DNA of 64,000 nucleotides from Pseudomonas sp. (lineage in GTDB: Bacteria; Pseudomonadota; Gammaproteobacteria; Pseudomonadales; Pseudomonadaceae). The notes under the pieces are model-generated. The model searched no databases. It had not been told where the DNA came from and was given only the letters and a program-made list of their open reading frames with translations. Of the stretch, positions 10,390-18,719 are shown in pieces. The position numbers and the translations under genes were made by a program. Each line of letters opens with the position of its first letter. Position 1 is the stretch's first letter. The stretch covers positions 42,557 to 106,556 of the forward strand of contig JAKUTK010000011.1 of assembly GCA_022448005.1 (NCBI GenBank), given 5' to 3'.

Positions 10390-10477
10390 GTCGCCGCAAA
10401 CGCCCCGGCGCGCGGCGTGCCGCAGCCACAACCGGCGGCCGCACTCAAGGCGACAAGCGTCTAAGCGCCGGACTCGC

Positions 10478-10517
10478 CGCAGTGGATGTTGAGAGTTTGC
10501 GTTCAACATCCACTGCG
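10478..10517. repeat. Perfect 15-bp inverted repeat (stem-loop)
   Basis: CGCAGTGGATGTTGA at 10478-10492 is perfectly complementary to TCAACATCCACTGCG at 10503-10517, with the 10-base loop GAGTTTGCGT. There is no T-run on either side, so it is not a canonical intrinsic terminator. It lies between convergent genes and may act as a bidirectional transcript end, or it may be a single copy of an extragenic palindrome. It contains the same GTGGATG / CATCCAC core as the neighbouring repeat family. Confidence 0.75.
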
Positions 10518-10644
10518 CTGGCGGCTCGGGTAACGATGGGAACGCCTGGCGGTGTTTCAAAAGCTCATGGGCGCGCACGGAAAAGGCTGCCGAGTGCCCC
10601 GCGCGTATTCAGGAATCAGGCAACGCTTAACCAAGCGTCCATAA

Positions 10645-10718
10645 CGTAGGGTGGATGAGCTCTTTCCATCCACCTCTGCCACCGCCCGGTGGATCGATGA
10701 AGCGTGATCAACCCTACG
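10645..10718. repeat. GTAGGGTGGA-family extragenic palindrome, copy 1
   Basis: A nested palindrome: outer arms CGTAGGGT (10645-10652) and ACCCTACG (10711-10718), inner hairpin GGTGGATG (10650-10657) / CATCCACC (10667-10674), and a further GGTGGATCGATGAAGCG segment. Related copies occur at 18720-18813, 25055-25092 and 25167-25255, always between genes. It is consistent with a REP/MITE-like family common in Stutzerimonas genomes. Confidence 0.7.
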
Positions 10719-10800
10719 AAGCTGACGGTGCCGGGACGGTTACATCAGATGCCGAGCCCCGCTTGCCCGCCTTTCGCATCCGACCAGCACGCAGCACACC

Positions 10801-11727
10801 TCAGAGCGAGGCCTTCACCGCTGCCAGGCCCTCTTCACCCTCTCGGGTCGTGATGCCTTGCAGCCAGCCTTCGAGCACCTCGGGATGAGCCTTGACCCAG
10901 GCCTTCACCGCCGCGTCGTTGCTGGCGTTTCTGGCCAGCACCTCATCCATGATGGCGTTCTCCATCTCCTGGGTGAATTTGAGGTTGCTCAGCAGTTTGC
11001 CGACATTCGGGCACTGCTGGGCATAGCCCTTGCGCACCAGCGTATTGACCGTGCCGCTCTCGCCGAAATAGGCCTCGCCACCCTTGAGGTACTTGATGTC
11101 GTACTGCACGTTCATCGGGTGCGGGGTCCAGCCGAGAAAGACCACGCCCTTGTCGCGCTTTACCGCGCGGCCGACCTGCACCAGCATCGCCTGCTCGCTG
11201 GATTCAACCAGCCGCCAGTCGCCCAGCCCGAACTCGTCTTGATCAATCATCTTCTGGATCGACAGGTTCGCCGGCGCACCGGCAGCGATCCCGTAGATCG
11301 TCTTGTCGAACAGCTCGGCGTGCGTGTCCAGGTCCTCGAAACGTTTTACCCCCTCGTTCCACACCGAAGTCGGTACCGCCAAGGTGTATTCGGTACCGGT
11401 CAGGTTGACGCTGTGCTCGTCGATCTCACCGCTGGCCACGAACTTGTCGTAGTTGTCCTGCTGCGCCGGCATCCAATTGCCCAGGAAGACATCGAGCTGA
11501 TCCTTGGTCAGCCCGGCGAAGATGATCGGCACGCCGAGGGTCATGACCTTCGGCTTGTAACCGAGGCCCTCGAGCAGCAGGCTGGCGATGCCATTGGTGA
11601 CGGCGATGTCACTCCAGCCCGGGTCGCCCAGGCGCACCGTGGCGCATTGTTTGTCTTCCTGCGCCTGAAGCCCCGTGGCGGCCAACATCACGCTGCCGGC
11701 AATGACTGCACTTATCGTTTTTCTCAT
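10801..11727 (-). CDS. choX: Periplasmic choline-binding protein linked to choline sulfatase (ChoX type)
   Basis: Periplasmic binding protein of the ChoX branch, 308 residues with a signal peptide ending near GLQAQED. It keeps the paired cysteines (DKQCATVRL and AQQCPNVGK) and the aromatic motifs FLGNWMPAQQD and FLGWTPHPMNVQYD, and resembles the cbcX product at 4260-5204 along its length. It lies 71 bases downstream of betC on the same strand. It probably captures choline and hands it to the CbcV-CbcW permease, since no second permease is nearby. An alternative ligand (betaine or choline sulfate) cannot be excluded. Confidence 0.88.
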   Translation of the reverse strand: MRKTISAVIAGSVMLAATGLQAQEDKQCATVRLGDPGWSDIAVTNGIASLLLEGLGYKPKVMTLGVPIIFAGLTKDQLDVFLGNWMPAQQDNYDKFVASGEIDEHSVNLTGTEYTLAVPTSVWNEGVKRFEDLDTHAELFDKTIYGIAAGAPANLSIQKMIDQDEFGLGDWRLVESSEQAMLVQVGRAVKRDKGVVFLGWTPHPMNVQYDIKYLKGGEAYFGESGTVNTLVRKGYAQQCPNVGKLLSNLKFTQEMENAIMDEVLARNASNDAAVKAWVKAHPEVLEGWLQGITTREGEEGLAAVKASL

Positions 11728-11798
11728 GTCCTTCTGCCTTCTCTCTGCTCGAAAGGGTTCCGTATCGCGCGGCCTGAGGGCAGCCGCGCCGCTGTATG

Positions 11799-13304
11799 TC
11801 AGGGTCTAGGATAGCGAGCCTGACGCTCGAGATCGTCCAGGTCGATGTGGTTACGCATGTATTGCTGGCTGGCATCGACCCAGGGCTGGTGATCCCAGCT
11901 GGTCAGTTTGCCCAGGCTCAGTGCTTCGCTGACCAGTCGCCGCCGACGCTGGCTGGCGAGCACCTGGTCATGGATGGCCGGGATGTTCCAGCGCTGCCGC
12001 GCCTCGGCCAGGAAGGCGTCGGCGAGCACCTGGTGATCGGCGGAATTCATCAGGTTCTCGCGCTCCTGTGGGTCGTTGAACAGATCGAACAACAGGCAGG
12101 GATCCTGCTCCGAATAGATGAATTTGTAGGCGCCGCGCCGGATCATCATCAGCGGGCTGAGGGTGCCTTCGGCCATGTATTCGCCGAACACCTCGTCATG
12201 GCCCTCGTGGCCGGTCAGGTGCGGCAGCAGCGAGCGACCATCGAGCGGCAGGTTGGCCTCCAGCGTGCCGCCCGCCAGCTCAACCAGGGTCGGCAACAGG
12301 TCGGCGGTCGACACCGAGGCGCCGATCCGTGCCGGATCGATTCCCGGGGCACGGATGATCAGCGGCACGCGAGCGGCCATCTCGAACCAGTGCATCTTGT
12401 ACCAGAGGCCCCGCTCGCCCAACTGGTCACCATGGTCACCGGAGAACACCACGATGGTGTCCTCGGCCAGGCCGCACGCCTCGAGCGTTTTCAGCAGCTT
12501 GCCAACGTTGTCGTCGATGTAGCTGCAGGCGCCGAAGTAAGCGCGGCGGGCGTCCTTGATCTTCTGTTCGGGCAGCGATTTGCCCCATAAATCGATGACC
12601 TTGAGCAGGCGCTGCGAGTGCGGGTCCTGCTCGTCCTGGGCGATGTTCTGGCGCGGCAGCGGAATGTCCTCTTCCCGGTAGCGGTTCCAGTACTCCTCGG
12701 GAATTGTGTAGGGATCGTGCGGGTGCGTCATCGAGACCGTCAGGCAGAACGGCTGATGGCTATCGGAGCGCACGAAGTCGTAGAGGTATTGCTGCGCCTT
12801 GAATACCACCTCCTCATCGAAATCCATCTGGTTGGTACGCACGCTGGGGCCGGCCTGCAGCACCGACGACATGTTGTGGTACCAGCTCAGACGTACCTCT
12901 GGCTCGTCCCAGTTCACTGCCCAGCCATAGTCGGCCGGATAGATATCGCTGGTCAGCCGCTCCTCATAGCCGTGCAGCTGGTCAGGGCCGCAGAAGTGCA
13001 TCTTGCCGGACAGCGCCGTGTGATAACCGAGCCGCCGCAGGTAGTGCGCGTAGGTCGGCACGTCGGCAGGAAAATCGGCGGCATTGTCGTAAGCGCCGAT
13101 CTTGCTGGGCAGTTGGCCACTGACCAGGGTGAAGCGCGAAGGCGCGCAGAGCGGGCTGTTGCAATAAGCCGAATCGAACACCACGCCGCTGGCGGCCAGT
13201 TGCGAGAGATGCGGCAGTTTGATCGGCGACGCCGGGTCATGCATCGGCAGGATCGGAGCGGCCATCTGGTCGGCCATGATGAACAGAATATTGGGGCGCT
13301 TCAT
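11799..13304 (-). CDS. betC: Choline-sulfatase
   Basis: Type I sulfatase that hydrolyses choline-O-sulfate to choline and sulfate, feeding betBA; 501 residues, close to the known family length. The formylglycine motif C-x-P-S-R is seen as CAPSR at residues 53-57, so Cys53 is the residue converted to formylglycine. Metal-binding aspartates lie in the N-terminal IMADQM and in VVFSGDHGDQLGE, with KMHWFEMAARVPLI typical of the family. It is transcribed with choX and divergent from a LysR gene, the arrangement known for pseudomonad choline-sulfate loci. The product is cytoplasmic (no signal peptide). Confidence 0.95.
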   Translation of the reverse strand: MKRPNILFIMADQMAAPILPMHDPASPIKLPHLSQLAASGVVFDSAYCNSPLCAPSRFTLVSGQLPSKIGAYDNAADFPADVPTYAHYLRRLGYHTALSGKMHFCGPDQLHGYEERLTSDIYPADYGWAVNWDEPEVRLSWYHNMSSVLQAGPSVRTNQMDFDEEVVFKAQQYLYDFVRSDSHQPFCLTVSMTHPHDPYTIPEEYWNRYREEDIPLPRQNIAQDEQDPHSQRLLKVIDLWGKSLPEQKIKDARRAYFGACSYIDDNVGKLLKTLEACGLAEDTIVVFSGDHGDQLGERGLWYKMHWFEMAARVPLIIRAPGIDPARIGASVSTADLLPTLVELAGGTLEANLPLDGRSLLPHLTGHEGHDEVFGEYMAEGTLSPLMMIRRGAYKFIYSEQDPCLLFDLFNDPQERENLMNSADHQVLADAFLAEARQRWNIPAIHDQVLASQRRRRLVSEALSLGKLTSWDHQPWVDASQQYMRNHIDLDDLERQARYPRP

Positions 13305-13416
13305 AGTGCGAACGGTCCATGCCTTGTTTTTATGCGAGATTGCGTCATACAGAGTCTGGACCCTTGAACTCTGCGGTAAACCCGGCCACGCGCTATGACT
13401 AGGATAAGCAGAGCTT

Positions 13417-14337
13417 ATGCGTAACCGTCTCGATCACATCGCCCTGGACTCGCTGCGGGTATTCGAATCCGCTGCACGTCAACAGAGCTTTACCGCCGCC
13501 GCGTTGGAGCTGGGCAGCACACAGCCGGCGATCAGTCAGCAGATCAAGCGTCTGGAACAGCAGCTGGCGGTTCGCCTGTTCGACCGCGTCTATCGCGGCA
13601 TCGTCCTCACCGAGGCCGGCGAAATGCTGCTGGGCTATGTACAGCAGGGTCTGGGCACGCTGGACGCTGGCCTTGCCGCGGTCACCGCGCAGCAGCAGCA
13701 TGAGGTGCTCCAGGTCGCGACCGATTTCGCCTTCGCCGCGTACTGGCTGATGCCGCGCCTGGAGCGGTTTCACCAGTTGCATCCGGAGGTAGACGTCAGC
13801 CTGGTGACCAGCGAGCGTGGGCTGGGCGTGCTACCTTCGGAAACCGATGTAGCCATCGTCTTCGGCGACGGCCGCTCCAGGCATGGCGAGGCGCATCTGC
13901 TGTTTCACGAGGAGGTCTACCCCGTCTGCAGCCCGCTGCTGCTGAAAAATGAGATCACGCCTCTGGCGCCGACGGCGCTTTCGCGGCTGCCGCTGCTGCA
14001 TCTGCGACCGGAAAGCCGCTCACGCTGGCTCGACTGGAACAACCTGTTTCGCGCGCTCGGGATCACCGAGAACCCAAGTTCGGGCATGTTGCGCTTCGAC
14101 AATTACACCCTGTTGATCCAGGCGGCGATTGCTGGCCAAGGCGTCGCCATCGGCTGGCGTCATCTGGTCGATGAACTCCTGGCGCAGGGTCTGCTTTGCC
14201 GCGTCTGCAGCGCCAGCGTGCGAACCGAGTTCGGCTATTACGTGGTGCTGCCCGAGCGCAAACGGCGCCAGCGCCTGATCGGCAGTTTCGTGACCTGGCT
14301 ACAGGCCGAATTGATCGAAGACGGACCCGAGCGTTGA
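13417..14337 (+). CDS. LysR-family regulator of the choline-sulfate genes
   Basis: LysR-type transcriptional regulator, 306 residues. The N-terminal winged helix-turn-helix (about 5-65) reads ALDSLRVFESAARQQSFTAA and then STQPAISQQIKRLEQQLAVRLFDR. The effector domain follows, including LMPRLERFHQLHPEVDV and IAGQGVAIGWRHLVDELL. It resembles the GcvA-type subgroup. It starts 112 bases from betC in divergent orientation, so it most likely controls betC-choX and itself from the shared spacer. Function is inferred from position and from the known LysR gene at this place in other pseudomonads. Confidence 0.88.
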   Translation: MRNRLDHIALDSLRVFESAARQQSFTAAALELGSTQPAISQQIKRLEQQLAVRLFDRVYRGIVLTEAGEMLLGYVQQGLGTLDAGLAAVTAQQQHEVLQVATDFAFAAYWLMPRLERFHQLHPEVDVSLVTSERGLGVLPSETDVAIVFGDGRSRHGEAHLLFHEEVYPVCSPLLLKNEITPLAPTALSRLPLLHLRPESRSRWLDWNNLFRALGITENPSSGMLRFDNYTLLIQAAIAGQGVAIGWRHLVDELLAQGLLCRVCSASVRTEFGYYVVLPERKRRQRLIGSFVTWLQAELIEDGPER

Positions 14338-14350
14338 TCCCGCCGGCCTG

Positions 14351-15127
14351 TCACCAGTAATTCTCCACCGCCACCTGACCCGGCCGCCGGGTCAGGCTCA
14401 GGTTGAGGTCGCGTGTCTTCAGCAGAGTGCGGGTGTCCTCGATCATCTGCGGGTTGCCGCAGAGCATGATGCGCGAGTGCTCCGGCTCCAGCTTCAGATC
14501 GGCGGCCCGTTCCAGCTCGCCGCTCTCGATCAACGTGGTGACACGGCCGTGTAGCGCGCCAGGCACCTGCTCGCGGGTCACTACAGGCAGGTAGGTCAGC
14601 TTCGAGCCGAGCCCTTCCAGATAGTCGCGCTGCGGCAGGTCGCATATCAGCTGTTGATACGCCAGTTCCGATGCCGTGCGCGCGCTGTAGACCAGGATGA
14701 TCCGCTCGAACCGCTGCCAGACTTCGAAGTCCTGCAGGATCGAAAGAAACGGCGCGATGCCGGTACCGGTGCCCAGCAGCCACAGGTCGCGGCCGTCGAT
14801 GAAGCGGTCGAGGGTCAAAAAGCCGAACGCCTGCTTGTCCACCAGCAACTCGTCGCCGGGTTCGAGGCGGCTCAGCTCGCTGGTGAATTCGCCGCCCGGC
14901 ACCACGATGGAGAAGAAATCGAGAAACTCATCGTGCGGCGCGGACACCATCGAGTAGGCACGCCAGACGATGCTGCCGCTGGGCTTACGGACGCCCAGGC
15001 GCGCGAATTGCCCGGCGTTAAAGCGAAACCCCGGGTCGCGGGTGGTACGTAAGGTGAACAGATTGGGCGTCAGCGTCTGCACCTCGAGCAGACGCTGGCG
15101 GGTGAACTTCTCTTCGCTGGCGGTCAT
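14351..15127 (-). CDS. fpr: Ferredoxin/flavodoxin-NADP+ reductase
   Basis: Soluble FAD enzyme moving electrons between NADPH and ferredoxin or flavodoxin, with roles in iron-sulfur cluster and oxidative-stress metabolism; 258 residues, the normal size. The FAD-binding motif is RAYSMVSAP (about 57-65), the NADP-binding motif GTGTGIAPFLS (about 118-128), with a late MLCGNPQMI block. The C-terminus ends in VENYW, an aromatic end typical of this bacterial subclass. It stands alone, convergent with the LysR gene. The MITE-like element at 15162-15304 lies directly upstream and may have displaced or supplied its promoter. Confidence 0.93.
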   Translation of the reverse strand: MTASEEKFTRQRLLEVQTLTPNLFTLRTTRDPGFRFNAGQFARLGVRKPSGSIVWRAYSMVSAPHDEFLDFFSIVVPGGEFTSELSRLEPGDELLVDKQAFGFLTLDRFIDGRDLWLLGTGTGIAPFLSILQDFEVWQRFERIILVYSARTASELAYQQLICDLPQRDYLEGLGSKLTYLPVVTREQVPGALHGRVTTLIESGELERAADLKLEPEHSRIMLCGNPQMIEDTRTLLKTRDLNLSLTRRPGQVAVENYW

Positions 15128-15161
15128 ACTTCACTCCTTCCGAACTTGGGCGAACCACGTA

Positions 15162-15304
15162 CCCAGGTCGTGGAAAAACGTAGACGAGGCAGGCAAGACA
15201 AGGCAGAAACAGCCGAAGAAGCGGAGTTTAGTTTTCTAAATGAGCATTCTGAGGCTGGTTCTAACGCAGTATTGCCAACGCAGTTAGTTTTTCCGCGGCC
15301 TGGG
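15162..15304. repeat. 143-bp MITE-like element with 18-bp terminal inverted repeats
   Basis: CCCAGGTCGTGGAAAAAC at 15162-15179 and GTTTTTCCGCGGCCTGGG at 15287-15304 form terminal inverted repeats; 16 of 18 positions match and the other two are G-U wobble pairs in RNA. The core is AT-richer than its surroundings and contains TTTAGTTTTCTAAATGAGC. It fills most of the gap between fpr and rlmG. I recall similar sequences as dispersed intergenic repeats in Pseudomonas genomes, but cannot verify copy number. Non-coding. Confidence 0.65.
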
Positions 15305-15348
15305 ACCTTGATACTCCATTCCGACGCCTATAAACACCGCCAGTTCTT

Positions 15349-16476
15349 ATGCCTATTCTCGAATCACCCTACGCCCGCCTCGACCTGGTCCGCCAGCCCG
15401 AACAGCCCAACGAACCCTTGCAGGCGTTCGATGCGGCTGACGAATACCTGTTGGCGCAGCTGCACGAGCAAGGCTTGGCTGCGACAACGCGGGTGCTGAT
15501 CCTCAACGACAGCTTCGGCGCCCTGGCCTGTGCGCTGGCACAGCATGTACAGGTCACCAGCAGTGGCGATTCGCACCTGGCACACCTGGCGCTGGAAAAG
15601 AACCTGCAGCGCAACGCGCTGGCCGACGACGCCGTGACGTTCGTTCCAGCCAGTGAAGTGGCGCAGGGTCCGTTCGACCGCGTATTGATCCGCGTGCCGA
15701 AGACCCTTGCCTTGCTGGAGGAACAGCTGATCCGCCTGCACGGCCAGCTGGCGCCGGGTGCTCAGGTGACCGCCGCCGCGATGATCAAGCATCTGCCACG
15801 CGCTGCCGGCGACCTGCTGGAGAAATACATCGGCCCGGTGCAGGCCTCGCTGGCGGTCAAGAAAGCGCGTCTGCTCACCGCAACGCCCGAACACAAGCCC
15901 GTACCGCACTCGCCCTACCCGACCCGCTATCGCCTCGATCAGCCAGCCCTCGAGCTGCTCAACCACGCCAACCTGTTCTGCCGCGAAGACCTCGATATCG
16001 GCACACGGGCTTTTCTTCCGCATCTGCCCAAGGCGCTCGGCAGCCTGCGCGCCGCGGACCTCGGCTGTGGCAACGGAGTGCTCGGCATCGTCTACGCGCT
16101 GGGCAATCCGCAAGCACAGATGACGCTGGTGGACGAGAGCTACATGGCGGTGCAGTCGGCGCGGGAAAACTGGCAGGCCATCCACGGCGACCGCCCCGCG
16201 GACATCCGTGCCGGCGATGGGTTGGCCGAGCAGCCGATGGATTCGCTGGATCTGGTGCTGTGCAATCCCCCTTTCCACCAGCAGCAAGTCGTCGGCGACT
16301 TCCTCGCCTGGCGGATGTTCACCCAGGCCAAGACAGCACTGTGCAAAGGCGGCGAGCTATGGATCGTCGGCAACCGTCACCTCGGCTATCACCTCAAGCT
16401 CAAGCGGCTGTTCGGCAAGGTCGAGCAGGTCGCGGCGACGCCCAAGTTCGTGATCCTGCGGGCAATCAAACCATGA
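15349..16476 (+). CDS. rlmG: 23S rRNA (guanine-N2) methyltransferase RlmG
   Basis: S-adenosylmethionine-dependent methyltransferase modifying G1835 (E. coli numbering) of 23S rRNA; 375 residues, as in E. coli. It has two methyltransferase-fold halves. The N-terminal half is degenerate. The catalytic C-terminal half has the SAM motif RAADLGCGNGVLGIVYALG (about 228-246) and the N6/N2-type catalytic NPPF in LVLCNPPFHQQQ. The last four bases overlap the start of the downstream MerR gene (ATGA), suggesting translational coupling. Confidence 0.93.
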   Translation: MPILESPYARLDLVRQPEQPNEPLQAFDAADEYLLAQLHEQGLAATTRVLILNDSFGALACALAQHVQVTSSGDSHLAHLALEKNLQRNALADDAVTFVPASEVAQGPFDRVLIRVPKTLALLEEQLIRLHGQLAPGAQVTAAAMIKHLPRAAGDLLEKYIGPVQASLAVKKARLLTATPEHKPVPHSPYPTRYRLDQPALELLNHANLFCREDLDIGTRAFLPHLPKALGSLRAADLGCGNGVLGIVYALGNPQAQMTLVDESYMAVQSARENWQAIHGDRPADIRAGDGLAEQPMDSLDLVLCNPPFHQQQVVGDFLAWRMFTQAKTALCKGGELWIVGNRHLGYHLKLKRLFGKVEQVAATPKFVILRAIKP

Positions 16477-16850
16477 GCGACACGCCGGTTCGGATGAGCG
16501 TGCAGCAGTTTGCCGCTCGAACCGGCCTGTCCGCCCACACCCTGCGTTACTACGAAAAGATCGGCCTGCTGCGGCAGGTCGCTCGGGACGCCAGCGGCTG
16601 CCGGGTGTACGGCCCGCGCGATCTTGAATGGGTCGGCTTCATCCTGCGCTTGAAGGACACGAACATGGCGCTGGACGACATCATCCGCTACGCCGATCTG
16701 CGCGAGCTTGGCGATTCCACGCGTGAGGCGCGTCAGGCACTGCTCGTAGCCCACGCCGCGAAGCTGCAGGAACGTCTCCAGCGCGACCGTGAGCACCTTG
16801 ATGCGCTGCAGAAAAAGATCGAGTTGTATCGCCAGCAAACAACCGCTTGA
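16473..16850 (+). CDS. MerR-family transcriptional regulator (small-molecule-sensing subgroup)
   Basis: 125-residue MerR-type activator. The winged-helix domain contains SVQQFAARTGLSAHTLRYYEKIGLL and VYGPRDLEWVGFILRLKDTNM, followed by the dimerisation coiled coil LLVAHAAKLQERLQRDREHLDALQKK. There is no Cys pair of the metal-sensing kind, so it fits the AdhR/NmlR-like or YyaN group answering organic electrophiles. Its ATG overlaps the rlmG TGA. A MerR-type dyad sits on its stop codon, in front of the next gene, which is its probable target. Confidence 0.88.
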   Translation: MSDTPVRMSVQQFAARTGLSAHTLRYYEKIGLLRQVARDASGCRVYGPRDLEWVGFILRLKDTNMALDDIIRYADLRELGDSTREARQALLVAHAAKLQERLQRDREHLDALQKKIELYRQQTTA

Positions 16851-16867
16851 CTTAGAGTCGACTCCAA
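16847..16867 (+). promoter_or_regulatory. MerR-type operator/promoter in front of the CMD-family gene
   Basis: TTGACT at 16847-16852 serves as the -35 box and runs into the dyad TTAGAGTCGACTCCAA (16852-16867), whose core GAGTCGACTC is a perfect palindrome. This closely resembles the CTTGACTTAGAGT..ACTCTAA sites bound by MerR-family activators. The -35 box overlaps the stop codon of the MerR gene itself, and the dyad is 41 bases upstream of the next start codon. A clear -10 box at the expected long spacer is not obvious. Confidence 0.65.
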
Positions 16868-16907
16868 CCTGCAGGCTTTCCTCTCACCCAACCGAGAGGA
16901 CTGATTC

Positions 16908-17297
16908 ATGCCTGCATCGATCCGCTATACCGAAGGCCTGGCCAAACTCGAAGAAATCGACGGCGAAGCCGGCCGCAAGGTCATTGACAGCCTGCAAGCC
17001 ATCGCCCCGGATCTGGCCCGTTACATCATTGAATTCCCCTTCGGCGATATCTACCAGCGCCCCGGCCTCGACCTGCCCCAGCGTGAGCTCGCCACGGTCG
17101 CAGCACTGACCGCGCTCGGCCATTGCCAGCCGCAGCTGGCTGTGCACATTCACGGCGCATTGAACGTCGGCTGCACGCCGGAGCAGGTCGTCGAGGTGAT
17201 CATCCAGATGGCCGTCTATGCCGGCTTTCCTGCAGCATTGAACGGCATGGCGACCGCCAAGGCGGTGTTTGCAGAGCGCGGGTTGTTGCCTGAATGA
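16908..17297 (+). CDS. Carboxymuconolactone decarboxylase-family protein
   Basis: 129-residue all-helical protein of the CMD/AhpD superfamily, with the conserved core [43 protein letters not shown] given here by its key parts: Glu of QREL, the Cys of GHCQ, and the His pair of VHIHGA. It lacks the C-x-x-C of true AhpD peroxidases, so it is more like gamma-carboxymuconolactone decarboxylase or an uncharacterised MerR-linked member. Such genes often accompany a MerR activator that responds to aldehydes or other electrophiles. The enzymatic reaction is unknown. It is preceded by GAGAGGA and probably driven by the MerR-type site. Confidence 0.85.
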   Translation: MPASIRYTEGLAKLEEIDGEAGRKVIDSLQAIAPDLARYIIEFPFGDIYQRPGLDLPQRELATVAALTALGHCQPQLAVHIHGALNVGCTPEQVVEVIIQMAVYAGFPAALNGMATAKAVFAERGLLPE

Positions 17298-17485
17298 AGC
17301 CCGACGCCTGAATTGCATGCGCATTGGTGAACCCAGTCCGCCACGGACACCAAAACTCGTCTACGGTGGGCTAAAGCAAAACCCCGTTTGTCCTCACTGC
17401 GCGGCTTTCAACAGGCAGATTCCCTCAAAGCGCCACCGCGACTGAATGCTAATCTGCGCCACTGTCCACCTTGCGCCTCGACCTG

Positions 17486-18712
17486 ATGTCCATACACGCC
17501 AAACTCCTGCTGCGCCACCAACGCCCCTTCATCAAGTTCTGGTTTGCTCGCGTGTTCACCGCCAGCGGCTTCCAGATGCTGGCCGTGGCCATTGGCTGGC
17601 ACATGTACGAGCTGACCGGGAGCGTGCTGGATCTCGGGCTGGTCGGGCTGGCCGAGTTCTTTCCCCGCCTGCTGTTCATCCTCTGGACCGGTCACGTCGC
17701 CGACCGCTTCGACCGGCGTCGAGTCGCGGCGCTGTGTCAGGCCCTGCAGGGCCTGATTGCGTTGGCCTTGGTGCTCGGTGCCGGTGGGCTCGGAGTCACC
17801 CGCGAGATGATCTTCGTGCTGGCCTTTCTGCTGGGCAGCGCGCGCGCTTTTGAAGGACCCGCCACCCAGGCGCTGCTACCCAGCCTGGTGCCCACTCGAC
17901 TGTTTCCCGCGGCCGTGGCCGCCTCATCCTCGGCGATGCAAACGGCGACCATCGTCGCGCCCGCATTGGGCGGCCTGCTCTTCGCCATCGGTCCACTGTG
18001 GGTTTATGGCCCGGTCGCGCTGCTGTTCGCCCTCGCCTGCAGCCTGATGCTGAGCCTGCCGAAACGCCCGGCACCGCCCAAACAGACCGGCCCGGCGATG
18101 GACAACCTGCTCGCGGGGATGCGCTTCATCCGCAGCCGGCCGGACATTTTCGGCGCCATCTCGCTGGACATGTTCGCTGTGCTGCTGGGTGGCGCGACGG
18201 CACTGCTGCCGGTGTTCGCCAAGGACATCCTGCTCACCGGCCCCTGGGGACTCGGGCTGCTGCGCTCGGCACCCGCGGTGGGCGCGCTGTTGATGTCCTT
18301 GTGGCTGGCCCGCTACCCGATCAACAAGCGCGTCGGCCGAGTGATGTTCGCCGCTGTCGGGGTGTTCGGCCTGGCCACCATCGCCTTTGGCCTGTCGACC
18401 TCGTTCTGGCTGTCGATGGGCGTGCTCGCCGTTCTCGGCGCGGCGGACATGATCAGCATGGTGATCCGCGGGGCGTTCGTGCAGCTGGAAACGCCGGACG
18501 CGATGCGAGGCCGGGTGAGTGCAGTCAATGGGCTATTCATTGGCGCGTCCAACCAGCTCGGCGAGTTCGAGTCCGGCCTGACGGCGCATTGGTTCGGCAC
18601 GGTGCCGGCAGTAGTGCTCGGAGGCGTCGGCACGCTGATTATCACCGGCACCTGGATGAAGCTGTTCCCGACGCTGGCCAACCGCGACCAGCTACATCGG
18701 GATCTGGATTAG
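17486..18712 (+). CDS. MFS transporter (EntS/MdtG-like exporter)
   Basis: Inner-membrane major facilitator protein of 408 residues from the ATG at 17486; an in-frame TTG at 17471 would add five. It has about 12 hydrophobic helices in two bundles. The signature loop after helix 2 is GHVADRFDRRRVAALCQ, and the second half contains ARYPINKRVGRVMF. The sequence type (MFS_3, enterobactin-exporter-like) suggests drug or siderophore export, but no substrate can be given from context. It stands alone and converges on the molybdenum oxidoreductase operon. Confidence 0.82.
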   Translation: MSIHAKLLLRHQRPFIKFWFARVFTASGFQMLAVAIGWHMYELTGSVLDLGLVGLAEFFPRLLFILWTGHVADRFDRRRVAALCQALQGLIALALVLGAGGLGVTREMIFVLAFLLGSARAFEGPATQALLPSLVPTRLFPAAVAASSSAMQTATIVAPALGGLLFAIGPLWVYGPVALLFALACSLMLSLPKRPAPPKQTGPAMDNLLAGMRFIRSRPDIFGAISLDMFAVLLGGATALLPVFAKDILLTGPWGLGLLRSAPAVGALLMSLWLARYPINKRVGRVMFAAVGVFGLATIAFGLSTSFWLSMGVLAVLGAADMISMVIRGAFVQLETPDAMRGRVSAVNGLFIGASNQLGEFESGLTAHWFGTVPAVVLGGVGTLIITGTWMKLFPTLANRDQLHRDLD

Positions 18713-18719
18713 CGGGCTC

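Larger units (their letters stand above)
10390..10800. other. Convergent intergenic region rich in inverted repeats
   Basis: No gene is supported. The 411 bases between the convergent betA and choX genes hold a 15-bp perfect hairpin (10478-10517) and a nested GTAGGGTGGA element (10645-10718), each listed separately. The rest shows no recognisable motif. Confidence 0.6.
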
